Shown here one piece after another: positions 1 through 13,755 of a stretch of DNA of 64,000 bases. The position numbers were made by a program, and so were the translations under genes. A model generated the notes under the pieces. That model ran no database searches, had not been told where the DNA came from, and saw nothing but the letters and a program-made list of their open reading frames with translations. Each line of letters starts with the position of its first letter. Position 1 is the stretch's first letter. The stretch lies in assembly GCA_910589415.1 (NCBI GenBank), contig OU342630.1:89276186-89340185 (forward strand), given 5' to 3'. Source of the stretch: Malachius bipustulatus (lineage: Eukaryota > Arthropoda > Insecta > Coleoptera > Melyridae).

Positions 1-62
1 GTTAGAGTGAGATGGGTATAATTCATTACGTAATTATTCAGGAAATTATCGTTTGTGAATAC
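1..62. repeat. Fragment of dispersed repeat, second copy at 49156-49220
   Basis: The first 62 bases closely match 49156-49220, including the shared stretches TTACGTAATTATT and ATCGTTTGTGAAT. The copy is cut by the window edge. No coding capacity is seen. The family is not recognised; it is probably the end of a transposable element. Confidence 0.55.
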
Positions 63-1789
63 GGTCGCAAGGATGCTATTTTTAGAATTATGTATATAAT
101 GTTATATACAGTGTCCCATTTATGCTTCAAACCAATCCGTGTGCGGGTACCTCGCACTAATAAAATCTGAGTCTGTCGTATACCTAATATGTTTCTCTTC
201 GATGTTCTTGACTGGAATAAAGGTTGTTAAAGTTCTACAAAAAAATTATGAATTAAGCTCAAAATTGAAATAATACCTACTTATAAAGACTTATAAAAAT
301 ATACAAATTTGATTTCTAGGTCATGTTTCAAAGATCAATAACTTTAGTTAACAATGTGATAGCAAACTTTGCAAACAAATATAAAATTCTTTTTAGTCAG
401 AATTACGTGAAATTTATTGTTAAATAAACTTTATTATCTTTAAGGAAAAATTTTTGTTTACTCTGCCTAACGAATATATTTTCAGAACAGAACCTTAAAA
501 AACTACAATCAGTGAAAAAAATTTTTTGTTGTTATTTGATAATGTAATTTGCACAAAATACGAAAACAATGACGTTTTTCAGTAAATCTAAGAAAGATGC
601 ACTTCTGAAATATATTTTCATGCTGAAATTATGAATATAAGTTTCCCTATTATTGGTGTCGTTTATATTCATGTGAGTATTCATGAATGGAAAAAAAAAA
701 GTTGCATGCTAGAGAGAGATATAGCATATTATGAGGGTACTTTGTCGGAATGTATATAGTGCTCACCTGGGCTGTGCCTGGGATACGTGGATAAAAAATT
801 AAGGGAAATAAAGGACTTATGAAATTCTATTTCATCATTTAATTCTCATTAGGCGACCACGAAAACCCCTAATGAATCAATTTATTTAGTTCAAATAATT
901 CGCAAAAATCTTCTTCTTTTAAGCTAACTTTACTTCACTATGACATACCTAATTGTTATAAGATGCACATCTTCGAAGCGAATTGAAAATAATAAAGTTA
1001 CATATGACTGTCCTACTAGACTAAGTACCTACCTACTAACTTTATGATGCTTAAAAATGATCACAGGATTCACAGGAATATATTTTATGGCCACGAACCC
1101 TCATAATCTATAATTGGGAATAGTCAGATCGATTGTTGAGAGCCGGGTTTATACAAAGAGTTCATTTTTGGATGAAGTATTATAATATGTATAGGTATAC
1201 GAAATTGATTTTAGATGCTGTAAGGTAATGTAAGTGCAATACCTAATACAGTAACGTCATTATTAGTAAATATTTCAGTAGGTGTTCATTAAGTATTCAA
1301 TAGGTATGTTTAGGAGAATTGGCTGGTTTAAAATATCGCCCAAGTATAATGTAGGTAAGCAAAGAAGTCGAAAGCGAAACAGAGCTAATACCATTACATT
1401 AATTATAACATTATTAACCATTTTTTTTTGCCGATCCATATAGGTATCTATTAATTACAGGCTGTCAAAGGGGTCCAAAAAATATACCAGTTATAATTTT
1501 TTTATTACAGATCAAAGATTAAAAATTAAACACAATAAGATAAAAACAATAACATTATTTATAATAAATAATTTTTATTTATAATAGTTTACTAATGTTC
1601 AAATATTCTAACCCTTCCGCATCCATACAGACATCGTCTTAACATTGAATTGCAATCGAAGATGCCTAGTAGAAAGCATCTTCGAGATGCCTAGTATCAA
1701 GTAGGTACGAGAAATCGCACTTCGTGGAAGAAGGCGGCAAAAATTCTGTTTAGCAAGAGTTCTCCACGAGACGCTGAACGCTGAACTTG
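63..1789. other. AT-rich intergenic DNA, nothing assigned
   Basis: No reading frame, RNA gene or clear inverted repeat stands out. The only frame longer than 70 codons (1608-1832, minus) has no recognisable motif and runs into the repeat copy that starts near 1790, so it is not called. Confidence 0.5.
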
Positions 1790-2296
1790 CATACACCGAC
1801 CCGGACCGCTCCCTAAAGCTTTTTGACACCATGCATGCACATACTAGAGAAACGTCATAGTTTATTCGCAGAGCGGCAGATCTATGTATAATTATTATTT
1901 TGTGTCGTTCAGTTACCTGAAATGGATACCATTTTAGATGATTGAATTCATGAAATATCTTTCATTCATACCCCAGAAGAAATTATTTTTAAATCAAATG
2001 TGGCTGCACATATTCTGTTACCTCAAAAATCTAAAGAAGTGCATATTAAGCAATATGTCACCTTTATGAACTGACGTGATTAAAATGGCGGTAATAGCTT
2101 ACCTATATGAATACAAAGTGTTTTTTTTTTTTAACAATAACTTTTCGTTCTAATCTAAGTCACTCGTAGATAAAATTTTGTATGCAACATATGCATAAAG
2201 TGCCTTTTCTTCACTTCTGGGATTGACGCACTCGCCTACGGCTCATGCGGTCAAACCTCCAGTCGAAAAAGAGTACCATTTTATGCACTTGTTGCA
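1790..2296. repeat. Repeat family A, copy 1, with terminal hairpin
   Basis: This copy aligns with 57140-57475 and, in reverse complement, with 8279-8660 plus 9857-9960. Shared blocks include GCTCCCTAAAGCTT, GAGAAACGTCATAGTT and the CACTCGTAGATAAAA end at 2161. Next to that end is an imperfect palindrome at 2183-2296. Its outer arms read TGCAACATATGCATAAAGTG on the left and the complement on the right, and its core is GC-rich. The left end of the family is missing here. The copy does not code for protein. Confidence 0.75.
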
Positions 2297-3594
2297 TAAA
2301 TAACTATTATATTTATGTATGCTTATCTATTAATAATGTATTATTAATAATTAATAATAATTATTATTATTAACAATAATAATCATAATACCTACCTATC
2401 TATGAACAAACTTTATTATTCGTGAAAACTTTACCGTCACTTACAAGTAATTGTATACAAGACGTAAACAAGATGGATCTGATCTTGTAATTTTCTTGAA
2501 GTTTCTGAGAAGTGATTGATTGACTCGCTTAGTGCAATTCCAGAATGTACCTAGGTATCGCACAAAATATGTAATAAATGATGTAGGTAGGTAAAAGCAT
2601 ACCGGCATATGTCTAGGTACTTACTTAAATTGTAGGAAATTATTCACAAGTACCTAGAGCGAAAAATGAATGCTAAGGAAAATAATAATTCCCTGAACTT
2701 CCGCTTCCAGCAGATAATTTTCTCTGAATTATTCTTCCATCTTTATTACTTCTCTGCACGAGAAGAAGGAAAATAAATTCGTTGTAGGTACATATTATGC
2801 CAAGATAGGCTTTGTACTCTGAATGAGTTCTAATGATACTTATTTTGTCAGGTAGGTAGGTATATTCTTTGAGAATAATTAACTACGAAGAAAATAATAA
2901 CTTCAAGATTGTTTACTGAAGATTAAAAGACATGCACTCTCGTATATGTATACTTCGTGTTATCTAGTACAACACTGCAAAAGACAAAAACATATACAGG
3001 CTGTCCGGAAATTATGCGCAAAAAATTAACGGGGTGATTCTATTTGATAAAATATTGCCAAAAGTATCTATACATTTTTTTCTAAAACTCCCAAATAAGA
3101 AAGTTATAAGCCTTCAAAGTTGATTTTTTTAAATCAATATTTTTGTATAACTTTTTTTCTAGTGTACGGATTTTCTTAAAATTTGACACACTTGCCACTG
3201 ATGTTGCTTTGCATCCTTGGCCAAAATTGACTTGAATCCCTCGAAATCAAAAAGCCTTAACTGCCATTGACCTTCACAAAAGGCCCATAACTTTTTTGAT
3301 AATATTTTTTTTGAGTTTTGAAGAAGCATTGAAGAACGTGAAAAAATATTCGGAAAAGGTCCTCTTTGTCTGTCACGATAGTAGCTAGTACATAAACCAA
3401 ATTTGTACTTTTGGAGAATATTATGCTTATCTACTGTTTTGTAGAATTGTTTTCACTCTTTGCATTGTTAATTTTCCCTATTTTTATTAAAAGAATATTT
3501 TGTTGTTTATTAAAAAGTAAAGATACGAAAGGTAAAATAAATATTTTTCGTTGAGATTGTTATTTAATTCGGTGTATGTATTTATCTAGTTAGA
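2297..3594. other. Non-coding, degenerate repeat-like DNA
   Basis: The first part is TAA/TTA-rich simple sequence (2330-2400). From 2998, after an ACAGGCTGTCC motif, the text has the look of an old transposon-derived non-coding repeat, but I found no matching right end. No gene is seen. Confidence 0.4.
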
Positions 3595-3790
3595 TTTAGA
3601 TTTAGAGTTAGATTTATGGTGAATGGACCATTGTTACACCTCCACCTGAGACCGAAGGTCTGTTGGGACTCACATCTAGTCGTGTAATTAACCTCATCAG
3701 GTCAGCCTCTTTGAGGGAGCTGATCGGAATTATTTGTAGTCTGATTCTTTCCAAAGAATAAGACAAATCCTATGCGACGTGTCTTGCTTT
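3595..3790 (-). repeat. Non-LTR retrotransposon 3' end, fragment 1
   Basis: On the minus strand the segment ends in a degenerate six-base tail (AAATCT units, 3595-3616). Upstream of the tail it matches the fragment at 23105-23400, including the shared peptide SLKE-DLM and the 3' UTR text. It is the last ~200 bases of a 5'-truncated element, so no function remains. Assignment to a non-LTR element rests on the longer copy, which keeps the C-terminal Cys motif. Confidence 0.7.
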
Positions 3791-4205
3791 TTATAATTAG
3801 GTACTTAGGTACTAAAGAACTAAAAAAACTTTAATGTATGGTTATTTGTACAAATTATTTGTAAAAATTTGTACAACTTTGCATCAAGTTTGTACAAATT
3901 TTGACATAGACAGTCTCTGCTCTGCCGTTTTTATTTTTCTAAGACAACATTATTTATACAACAAAAGGATAAAAAAAACATTAGAAAGATAAGTTTGATA
4001 TAAGGGAATATTTTTGCTAGTTTAGATGTTTTTAAAAACTCAGAAATGCTCAGTTCAACAAATTTTGAAGAAAACTTTTCTTTAGCGGGTTTAAAATTGA
4101 TACTTGACAACTAACGCTACATTTTCTAATTTTTTTCCAAAAATGTCAAATTTGAAAGTTTTAATAAAAAGTCACATGACAATTAGTATGCGTGTCATTT
4201 GACAT

Positions 4206-4468
4206 AATTGAAGGGCTCGGTGCAAAAACCAGTCAACTCCATTTTTTACTAATTTTTTAATCCGACTTTCAAAATTTTTTTTTGATGTGTCTGAGAAAAA
4301 TTTTTCTTTCAGTTTATTATTAAATCACTGCCAAGTCCCAATATTTAATGGTCAATTTTGTTCGAATCAAAACTTATTTGTCAAATAACATTTTTAGAAA
4401 GTTTTTTTTGATTTCCCACAAATTATGAAAAATGGAGTTGACTGGTTTTTGCACCGAGCCCTTCAATT
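4206..4468. mobile_element. MITE with ~40 bp terminal inverted repeats
   Basis: The left end AATTGAAGGGCTCGGTGCAA continues through AAACCAGTCAACTCCAT and is repeated in reverse complement at the right end. The interior is about 180 bp of AT-rich, non-coding DNA. Size and structure fit a miniature inverted-repeat element. The target duplication is not clear because the flanks are AT-rich. The superfamily is not assigned. Confidence 0.85.
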
Positions 4469-5889
4469 TTTAAGAACAATCTAATGGCGAAGTCAAAAAT
4501 TCCTTGACCGAGAAGGAAATACATTTCCCATAATTTAATTGGGATTTTAAATGCCGGGACACTGTAAATTTTTAATTATTTAAGTATTCTATGTCCCTTT
4601 AAAGGCAATAGAATTATGATCAGTGCCTATCTGAGTAACCGAAATAAGATTTTCAGTAATTAAGTCTACTCGTTTCCAGATTGTGTTTGTTTGAGAACTC
4701 ATTTTCATTTTACTCTTTCTGAAATTGACTTGAAACGGTGTAGACTGGAAGACAAAATTACTGCAATTCTATTAAACCTACTAAATATAAAAGGCAGTCC
4801 GTAACGAATTTGTAAATTCATTAGAGTTCTAAATTTCATATAAAAAATCTTGCGTCAAGTCGGAGCCTGGAAGAATTAGCAAATTATTTTTCCAGGCTCC
4901 GTCTTGTTCCCTAATTTCATACAGTGTGTTCTAGATTCGCTTCTCTATACAGGGATCCCGGTTCCTATTATACCTACAGCAAAGGTTAAATGTGGAAAGT
5001 TTTAAGGGAAATTTTCATGTCATCCTGTATTAAAAGAATAAAGGAAACCAAAAATGTATCACATTCAAAAAAAAATTTTTCAGAATTTTATTCTTTTCCC
5101 AAAAACAAACCTTTCTTCAACCGAATGTCATACATAACCATAAGTCAAGCAACGTCACGTCATATTGCAACGTCATACGATGATATTTGGTGATAAACTT
5201 TCTTATTTATTTCGAAAAAAGAAGAAAATTTTGAAGAATTTTTAATGTGAAATGTGATAGTTTTTTGGTTTCCTCCGGTAATAAGCCTTCCTCACATCAC
5301 GGGTAATAAGCTAATTTTACGCAAATCCTTAGGTGTTTCCGGTTTATTATTTTTGGAAAAGGTCTCACAGTGGCTATTTTCCAGGCCCGCAGAAAAACAC
5401 TTCCAGTCAGGGAAAAATTCACCACATGTCATAGGTAGGGAAAAATATGTGGACAACACAACTTGACCATATACTTAATAGATCAGACCATATCTCATAT
5501 ACAGGTTGAGATAATCGAACCGAGTAAAGCGGATTTTATTATAATTTTTAAAGCAGTATAACTTGCAAGCATGAAAACAACCCATACTTCAACATCCTTT
5601 AAGTTATAGCCCCCACCCTTAAAAAAAATGAATAGCACCCTGTATATATTTCATATTTTCAAAACAAGTATTCTCTATTCAGCTGTTTTTTCAGATTCTA
5701 AATTGGTTGAGAAATAACTGAGAAAAGGTTTATCACGGTGGTCATGACTTTTTATCTGAACTTTCTATGAATGACTTTAGCTGTCAAAATTTATCAATAA
5801 TAATTTAGTCATTAACAGGCAGGTGATAGTCATTATTATAATTCAACTCCAAACAATTTATTTAATAATTCTGGTTTATGGGGAAATTG
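4469..5889. other. Intergenic DNA, nothing assigned
   Basis: Short frames at 4990-5193 and 5254-5466 show no domain, signal peptide or codon pattern that I would defend. Near 4857-4905 a GAGCCTGGAA segment recurs inverted as TTCCAGGCTC, a small local palindrome. Confidence 0.4.
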
Positions 5890-6470
5890 TAAAGGTGCGT
5901 TTTCACCAAAAAATCATTGTTAGCAAACGTTCGCAAATGTTTGCGAATGTTTCCAAATTGTTTCCAAAAAAAGACACTTAAAGTGTCTCCACTGAATATT
6001 CACAGACACCTGGTACGTTATTAGCAATCATTTGTTCATGTTCCGAGCAAAAATGGCTCCGAAAAGAAAATGTACTGTTAGTGCCGCATCTTTCATAATT
6101 ATGACTGTTTTAATTGAAAAAGAAAATAATAAAAAGAGAACTCGTAGATTTTGGACATCCCATTTTTTGAGGCAGTCAATCCAACTGCTAACTGACTTAC
6201 AAATAAGCAATAGGAGTGAACTATTTAAAAATTTTGCCGCATGTCATTCGACGATTCCTGCGAAAACCCCTGCCCGTCTACACTGAAAATACTTCGCGCA
6301 CGCACAAGCAACAAATCCCTTTGATGTACCGACAACGCTCGGAACACGTACAAATGATTGCAAATGTTGGCGAATGCGCGTCATTTTCGTCTCCACCAAA
6401 CAAATTTTGTGATTGCAAACATTTGCTAACAATTGCAACGTTTTGCGCGCTTTGTGAAAACGCACCTTTA
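5890..6470. mobile_element. 581 bp MITE, TIR TAAAGGTGCGTTTTCAC
   Basis: The 17-base left end is repeated exactly in inverted orientation at the right end. Subterminal runs of GCAAACGTT/GCAAATGTTTGCGAA motifs appear near both ends in opposite orientation. Four overlapping frames occur inside on both strands, but none shows a conserved domain; they are by-products of the repeat. It is a non-autonomous TIR element. A TAA/TTA duplication is possible but cannot be separated from the TIR. Confidence 0.85.
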
Positions 6471-8278
6471 AAGATAAAACAAGAGATAAAGCACATTATC
6501 ATGAACCTTAAGTACAATGTTTGTAATAAACTTTTATCTCTCTGCACATTTTAAAAGGAAATAAGGTAAGTATGTAGACGTAATTGTTAAGTTGAATTTC
6601 TGTCTTATTTAATTGGGAATCGGGTTCTTGGAAATGAAATTATTATTAATTATTAGTAATTGTTAAGAAAATATGTTTTATTGATCACCCAGATAATGAA
6701 ATTTAATTGTAAAAATATTGGTAGGTAAAACTATTTCTATTTGAATTATTATTTTATTTAAAAAAGTAAATATTTTCCAAATAATATAACTCTGGAATCG
6801 TATTTCCTGTGATGACATAAGAAAACAGGTAGCTGCCCCTGTCAAGGGAATGAACTTGGATAGTTAAATTTGTCACCCAAACATGCCCCCTTGAAAGCAA
6901 GATTGACATGTTTCGGCGCTTTTGCGTACCTTCATTTTTCAAGTTATAAGGACTGTTTCATTTTCGATGGGCCACTTTGTGTTAAAACCAAAATATAAGA
7001 TCCATAAATTAACCTACTTTTGGAGTTATGAAATAAATGTTATCTAGATAACCAAAACACTACAAAGCTTTGAAGTTTTAACCGTTTATTGCGTGTCTAT
7101 TTTAATTTTATTTATATTTATTTTTCATTTATTATTATGGTATTTTTATTTAGATATCTATAAATATATTTTCATAAATATAAAATGCAATAATAAAAAT
7201 TGTATTGCACTTCTGAACTATAAACTACTTTTTGAGGATATAATAGCTGAATCTAGAGATAAATAAAAATAAATGGTTGAGAAACGGAAATATTTTCTCA
7301 GATGTATGAGTTTTGTGAGAGCTAAAATGAGTGATTTACTAACCTAAAAATCTGAATATTAAAATACATACCATAGCTATAATATTGGTGAATTTCTCGG
7401 ATTCTCTAAATTTTATTTCTCGAAACTTTCGCACAGCAACTTCCAAGATTTCAGACTGCATGAAAAGTGAATGCAAGGGGTGTATCTAACGAGTTTTTAA
7501 CTTCGTATGTTACTTATGTAGTCTTTACAAAGCTTATTGACACAGTAAAAAAAAACTTTATTTTGATACATTTTACGAAACATTGGCGGCGGTAAAAAAT
7601 AGAACAAAATATTTAAAAATAATTTTTTATACAGGGTGGGGCGCCATTAATGCCTTGGTCTATGTAGCCTGAAGGTGCGCGATAAAAAAAATGAAAACTG
7701 ATTTTTATGCAGGGTCGAAGTGCCTATAACGTAAAACATTTTGGACTAAAGATGTCCCATATTATGAGAGTGACGTATCAAAGTTATGTATTCTTAAATG
7801 GCATTCTCTTATGTTTTTGCCTTTTTAAATTTTCTGAGAAGAAAATATAAGATTAGTTTTTACAGTTGTTGTTCAAGTTGAAAAGTTTGTGAATTATAAA
7901 CAAGTGAAAATCGCAATTTTAGAAATTCAAGTCGCTTTACAACGAAAATGGCTCAATATAGACGAAAACGGCTTACGTGTCCCTATATTAACTTTTCAAT
8001 TGTTACCTTACAGTGTAATTGAAATTTTTATACAGGGTGATGAAAAATCTGATAATATTCATCACCCTGAATAGAAATTTTAACTAACAGCCTGCTATAT
8101 CCGTCAAATCAACGTGGACTCGGCCTTCTCAATAATTAATAATATTGTTATCTATTTCATTTTATTTAACTGTGGAACTCATTATATTGACGATACCCAA
8201 CCCCGTAAAATCATTAAATTTTTTGAGAATGTAATAGTTTATTATATTTGTATTTATTATATTAGTATATTTATTTAT
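6471..8278. other. AT-rich intergenic DNA with element scars
   Basis: No gene is seen. ATACAGGGTG motifs like the termini of the fold-back elements further right occur at about 7631 and 8032. The second forms a small hairpin with TTCATCACCCTG at 8059-8070. Otherwise nothing is assigned. Confidence 0.4.
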
Positions 8279-10180
8279 GTAACAAGTGCATAAAGTGGTA
8301 CTTTTTTTCACGACTGGGAAGTTTGACCGCATGAGCCGCAGGCGAATGCGGCAATCTCAGAAGTGAAAAAAAGGCACTTTATGCATATGTTGCATACAAA
8401 ATTTTATCTACGAGTGACTTGAACTAGAACGAATATAAAATTAAAAAAAAAACTTTCCAATGCATTCATATCTTATGTACCTAAGTGTTTCTTTGAAGCT
8501 ATTAACGCTTTTTTCTTCACATCAGTTCATAAAGGTGACATATATATTGCTTAATATACACTTCTTTAGATTTTTGAGGTAGGTACCTAGGTACCTAACA
8601 GATTTTGTGCAGCCACATTTGATTGAAAAATAATTTCTTCTGGGGTAGAAGATATTTCATTCATTGAGGGCCGGTTGTTCGTACGAAAAGTTAATCTGTG
8701 ATTAGTTAGCTATAGTTAAAATTTGAATGTGGTTAACTTCCAATTGCGTTGTTCAAAAGATCTGAAATCGGTGGTTAGGTAACCTGAGATTAAAGCTACA
8801 CGCGAGTCGGCAACATTGCAGAGTTTACTTTTCTCAGCCAATCGGCATTGTCGGCACTACTCGACGGCACCGTTCGGCGCCCGACAGGCAAATCAGGCAA
8901 TATGCATGGCGTTACGTCGGAGAATCAAAACAAAATCAACTTCGCAACTTGCAACTTCCCCAATTTTTACGTCTTATCTACCGTGTTCCGTGTAAAATGT
9001 TATAATAGTTAATTTTTATTAATCTACATACCGAATATAAGTCATACCACACCTACCTACGTACCTACCTACAATGAAAGTAAAAGTTATTTATAAGAAA
9101 CCTCAATAATAGGAAGTAAATCCGAGAAAAGAATCGTCTTTTTTGGTAGGTTAGGTAGGTAGGTACTATGAAAAGGCGAAGTTATTGTTATAACTTATAA
9201 TGATGAAAGTAAAGTCATTTGAAAGGTAAAAGTTTATTTACAGGAAGAATTATTGAAGGTAGGTACCTATTTTACGTACTCAGTAGGTACTTCATTTTTT
9301 CAAGTTCAAAAAAGATCAATAGATATCCCCACATATTTCTCATTAAACTCAAGGTCATTCGACCGGTTGGATGGAAGAAAAGTGACAGATGATGGTGGTT
9401 ATGATAAATTTTACTTTTTTTATATTTTATTGATGCAATATACCTACTTTTCAAACTTAATACCTACTTTTAATTATTATAAAACATGGTAATCATATCA
9501 ATAAATACTTCTACAATCGTTATTTTGGTTTTATTTTGATTTAAATTGACAAATTAATATAATTCTGACATATCAAACTGTCACTTTGAACATGGTCAAA
9601 TAGTTTAACCACCCAAAAATCTGTGGTTAACCTAACCACAGGTTTACATACTTAACTACGTTCAACTGGCTTTGAACAACGCAAATTTTCCCTTAATCTG
9701 TGGTTAACTGCCAAATCACAGATTAACTTCTAATCTCTATTCAAATTTTAACACCGCTTAACTTTTGACTTTTGAACAACACAAACTGTGAGATAATCAC
9801 AGATTAGGCAATTTGAATATGGCTAAATGCTTAACCACTGTACGAACAACCGGCCCTGAATCATCTACAATGGTATCCATTTCAGGTAACTAAACGACGC
9901 AAAACACAAAATATTAATTGTACATAGATCTGGCGCTGGCGCTCTGCTAATAAACTGGTGGTTCAGTGTCTCGTGTTGGATCGCTCCGCTCCGGTCACTA
10001 GAACTTGTACTCGGCGAGCGTGCAGCAACGTAACGTGTCAGATTTAGCGTTAAATAATGAACCGCTACGGCACTTTATTACACTCCTTCTTACTTTATTT
10101 CACTCTTCAATATAATCATACATTTTATGAACTAAGAAACGTCTAAAAAAGTGCATTTTATGAATCACTCGTAGATAAAA
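8279..10180. repeat. Repeat family A, copy 2 (inverted, interrupted)
   Basis: This copy is the reverse complement of copies 1 and 3. It opens with the terminal hairpin (8279-8394), followed by the inner TIR ATTTTATCTACGAGTGA near 8400. It ends with the matching TCACTCGTAGATAAAA at 10164-10180. The region 8668-9856 is foreign: a TIR element has landed inside. The segment 9990-10150 matches 57000-57120. No protein coding is seen, so this is a non-autonomous DNA element of unknown superfamily. Confidence 0.8.
8668..9856. mobile_element. 1189 bp non-autonomous TIR element, PIF/Harbinger-like
   Basis: The ends are inverted repeats GGGCCGGTTGTTCGTAC. The flanks carry TGA on both sides (8665-8667 and 9857-9859). 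Repeat copy 1 supplies the uninterrupted site with a single TGA. A 3 bp duplication and a GGGCC start are usual for PIF/Harbinger-type elements, although those favour TWA targets. Subterminal AATCTGTGATTAG and AACCACAG motifs recur in both orientations. The interior includes a GC-richer block (8800-8990), and no transposase is seen. Confidence 0.85.
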
Positions 10181-12989
10181 ACTTATACCTACCAAGTACT
10201 ATAAGCGCACTTGGTAAATCTGTTTAAAGTTCAAGTTGCGGCTTCATTTTGGAATTAGATAACCGATAAAGCCTAAATGCATAGCAGACCAGTGACAGTG
10301 AGAACCTATTGTAATAAAGATTTCAGCTCGAATGAGTTAAAACTGCGATCTGTAATTTAATGAAAACATCTACTTAATTTGCAAAATTTGAAGAGGTATT
10401 CTGCAAAAATATATGAAAACGTTTAGTTGATGGGTATCTTCACGTTTTCGACATGAATATAGATATACATATTTCTCACGTAGGTATACGTGAGAAAGAA
10501 AATAATTAAAAAGAAAACACTTTGTATGTCTATGTCTTCTAATGCGAATATTATGGGTTAATTATCTGTCGGTTGATCACTATCGATGTGGCAGTACTAA
10601 AAATTAACAGTCCTCATTAAGCTAAAGTTTATAGAACAAATGTCACGTAGCCTATAGCAAGTATCGATCACGCAGACTGTCCCTGATTATGTGAGATGGG
10701 TAACAAACACTGTCCCTGAAATGTAAATACGTAATACTAAACGAACATTTATGTTTCCAGACATTCTGATAATGCGAATATTGTTTGACATATTATTATT
10801 CAACAACGATAACTTCAGTGCGATTTGATGAGATAACTTTTATTTCAAAGCCAAAAAGGTAGTCTTTTGACTTATTATAGATATAGACTGGAAACTTGTA
10901 AAAGTGTGTCATGGAGTTTTACATGCAAATTCAGTTTTACACAGCTAGCAGAGAATCAGCACCACATCACAATAAAATGCACTAAATATGTAGGTACTTG
11001 CCAACCAGGCATAATTAAAAAAATATATATTCTTTTATTTTCCTCCATTAATTTTAATCTATTCAAAATCAAAGTATCTAAAGTACATTTCAGTAATTGC
11101 CAGAAATTATTTCAATAACATTTTATTCTAAAGATAAGCCTGGAGTTATTATTTGTATAAAACTGATTTTACATGTTAAATTCCTATAACTCGCACTTAC
11201 AAGTTCCCCACCCTGTATAGTGTATACCCGTAAAGTTAGATAGAATCAAATTCATTTTCTTAGCGCTCATTAATTAAACTGTTGCCAAGACTACTGCTTC
11301 AAAGCTCAATAAATTTGATCAAATTATCAGTCTTAAATATTATGGCATAATGACCGATTGGTTTATTAGAGAGACAGTTGAATAAAATTACAAAAACTAT
11401 ACCTAATTATGTGATAAGGAATTACGAATAAATTTTAGTATTGTATTTGTGAATTCGATTAAATTAACAAGCGTTTTGATTTCTGCCCGTTTGCTACTTA
11501 ACAACTTTCAAATCTATTTTACAATATCATTCAGTCATTCTGAACCTTTTGGATATTGTCAGCCTTGATTGCGTGTAGATTTTGAGTTTTTACGTTAACA
11601 TTTTCTAGTTATAAGGCTCAGTTATCAGGCCTTATAAGTTATAAGGCTCAGTTACATAATACACTCAGATGCAAAATAAAAAAACCAGTCATGCACGTAG
11701 TATTTTTTTTAAATCGAGTATATTTTTTAGACATTTTGGCTTCCAGCAGGTCACACTTTTGATTTTTTATTGTTAACAGCTTTCCTCCTGAACGATTCAA
11801 GAAACAATACGATTTTTTTTATCGTTTTAATAAACAATAACATGCAGTAACAACAAGCTACTCAGCAACTGAAAAATGACAAAAAATTGTAAAACACAGA
11901 CACTCTTCACGAATTGGATGAATATTGAAACGTGATGAAATGATTGAATTTCTATTTTCTAACATTTTTTCAAATAAAATGAGAATAATTATCTCTTTTT
12001 ATAATCCAGTAGGAAGCTTTTATCAATGCAAAATCAAAAGGGTATACTAAAAGCTTAAATATTCCAAATGAATAACAAAAATTTTGCATTCCAAAAAATA
12101 TTTTAACAAAAATTATCGAAAAAATAAATATAAAAATATAAAACGGCCTAGTTTATTTCGCACCTGAGTGTTGTTATGGGGTATGGAACTTTACCTTCGG
12201 CTTCCTATGACAATCGCCAAGTGCTTATTAAACACCCCTTTTGCAACATATTATGTGTCACACAAGATTTTTTCTTAAATCGCCAAGAAAAAACATATGA
12301 ATTCAATAATAGGTTGTCAAGAAATATAAATTTATGAACTCTAGAGATTGGTATTTTAGATTGTAAAAAAAATATATTGTATGACTGCGGTAAAACCCAA
12401 GTGTCAGAAGTTTTCAAGTAGCCTCAAGGGCCTCTGACGTAACCTAACGTGCTGTGAAGCAGCCGGGACCCCCTTTTTAACGTACCTCCTGGAGCACGAA
12501 AATTATATTGTCGAAGTGACAGTATAAAGAAGCGTTACTGAAAACTTGCTTTTAATTGGCCCTGATGCACAAATGTAAATATTATACGTAAAATAATGCC
12601 ACTTTTAGACACTGCTTGTGCCTAAAAGAATCTAATTTGAAAACTAAATTGACAATCAAAATTGCAACTTAATGAAACGATTTAACAAATTTTTTTAGCT
12701 AATATTAAAAAGAAATAAAAATAAAGTCTGCTTGACCTGAAATTCAACTTTGAGGAAAAGCCTGGTCCTCATAGTTGTGAAAATTAAATGCTACGTGAGG
12801 CTTTTATTTTATTTTATTGTGGTGACTTGTGCTTGTGGTGACACGAACACCATTCGTATAATAATACTCGTAATGTCGTCAGGATTTGCTTGATTTGTAA
12901 ACACCCTCGCAAGAGAAGAACGAGTTCTTTTCGTTTATTAATTCGAAGACACGCATTACACAGATAATCCAGAAATTGCGGGCAAGAGT
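10181..12989. other. Intergenic DNA, nothing assigned
   Basis: No exon-like frame is convincing. An 18-base direct repeat (AGTTATAAGGCTCAGTTA) occurs at 11607 and 11637. The frame at 10867-11118 lacks recognisable features. The left terminus of the Mutator-like element may lie in 12800-12990 but cannot be placed. Confidence 0.4.
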
Positions 12990-13755
12990 GTTGTAAAGGA
13001 TGTAGAATTAAAAAAAAAATTGTTTCCTCGGCTTTGTCAGCGATGTACATTTATAAAGTTGCCTTTTTCAAATATTTAAATCAACATGGCAGTTTAATTT
13101 GTGAATAGGTACTACGATTGTGTTTCTCTTTTTATTTTATTTTTGTTATTCGTAACGGGATTACAGACATTCTAATTCGGGCGTATCCAGCTCGACTACG
13201 ATACCCAATTTAAATCCCTTAGCGTCGAACGCAAGGATTAACATTCATTTCTGTCATAAAAAATTTCGGTAATTTCATGGAATTATGAACTGCTCACATT
13301 ACACTTTTATTCCATAGCTGTCAAACTGACCGTTAATAAGAAGTATAGTCCCAAGTAATGTATTTAATATTTAAAACTTTAAAACTCTTCTCAACATACT
13401 TTATTATTGTAGATTCCAATAAAAGTCTGTAGTAGTTACAGTGTTGGAAATTTTAATTCAAAATATGAATTTCTGTTTCACTTTTACTGAAAAACTATAA
13501 TTTCTATTTTTGCCTGTCTATATAGGTACAGATTTCTCAAGACTTGTTAGTTTGTTTATTCTACTGGGAATAATAATTAACAGCTTGTGATTTCTGGTTT
13601 TACCCTCAATATAAACGCTTTACGGCAATAAAGAGGGTTATAAACTTTTGAATATTTGTTCTATTTTATCGACTCTATCTGCCGTCTTGTGAGATGCCAA
13701 TCAGATTTATAATAAACGACTAGTCGACCATTTCGTGCTTGTGTTTAAAAGTGTG

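Noticed and set aside
6028..6554. Four overlapping frames on both strands
   Set aside because: All are inside the 581 bp MITE; no domain or codon signal is seen.
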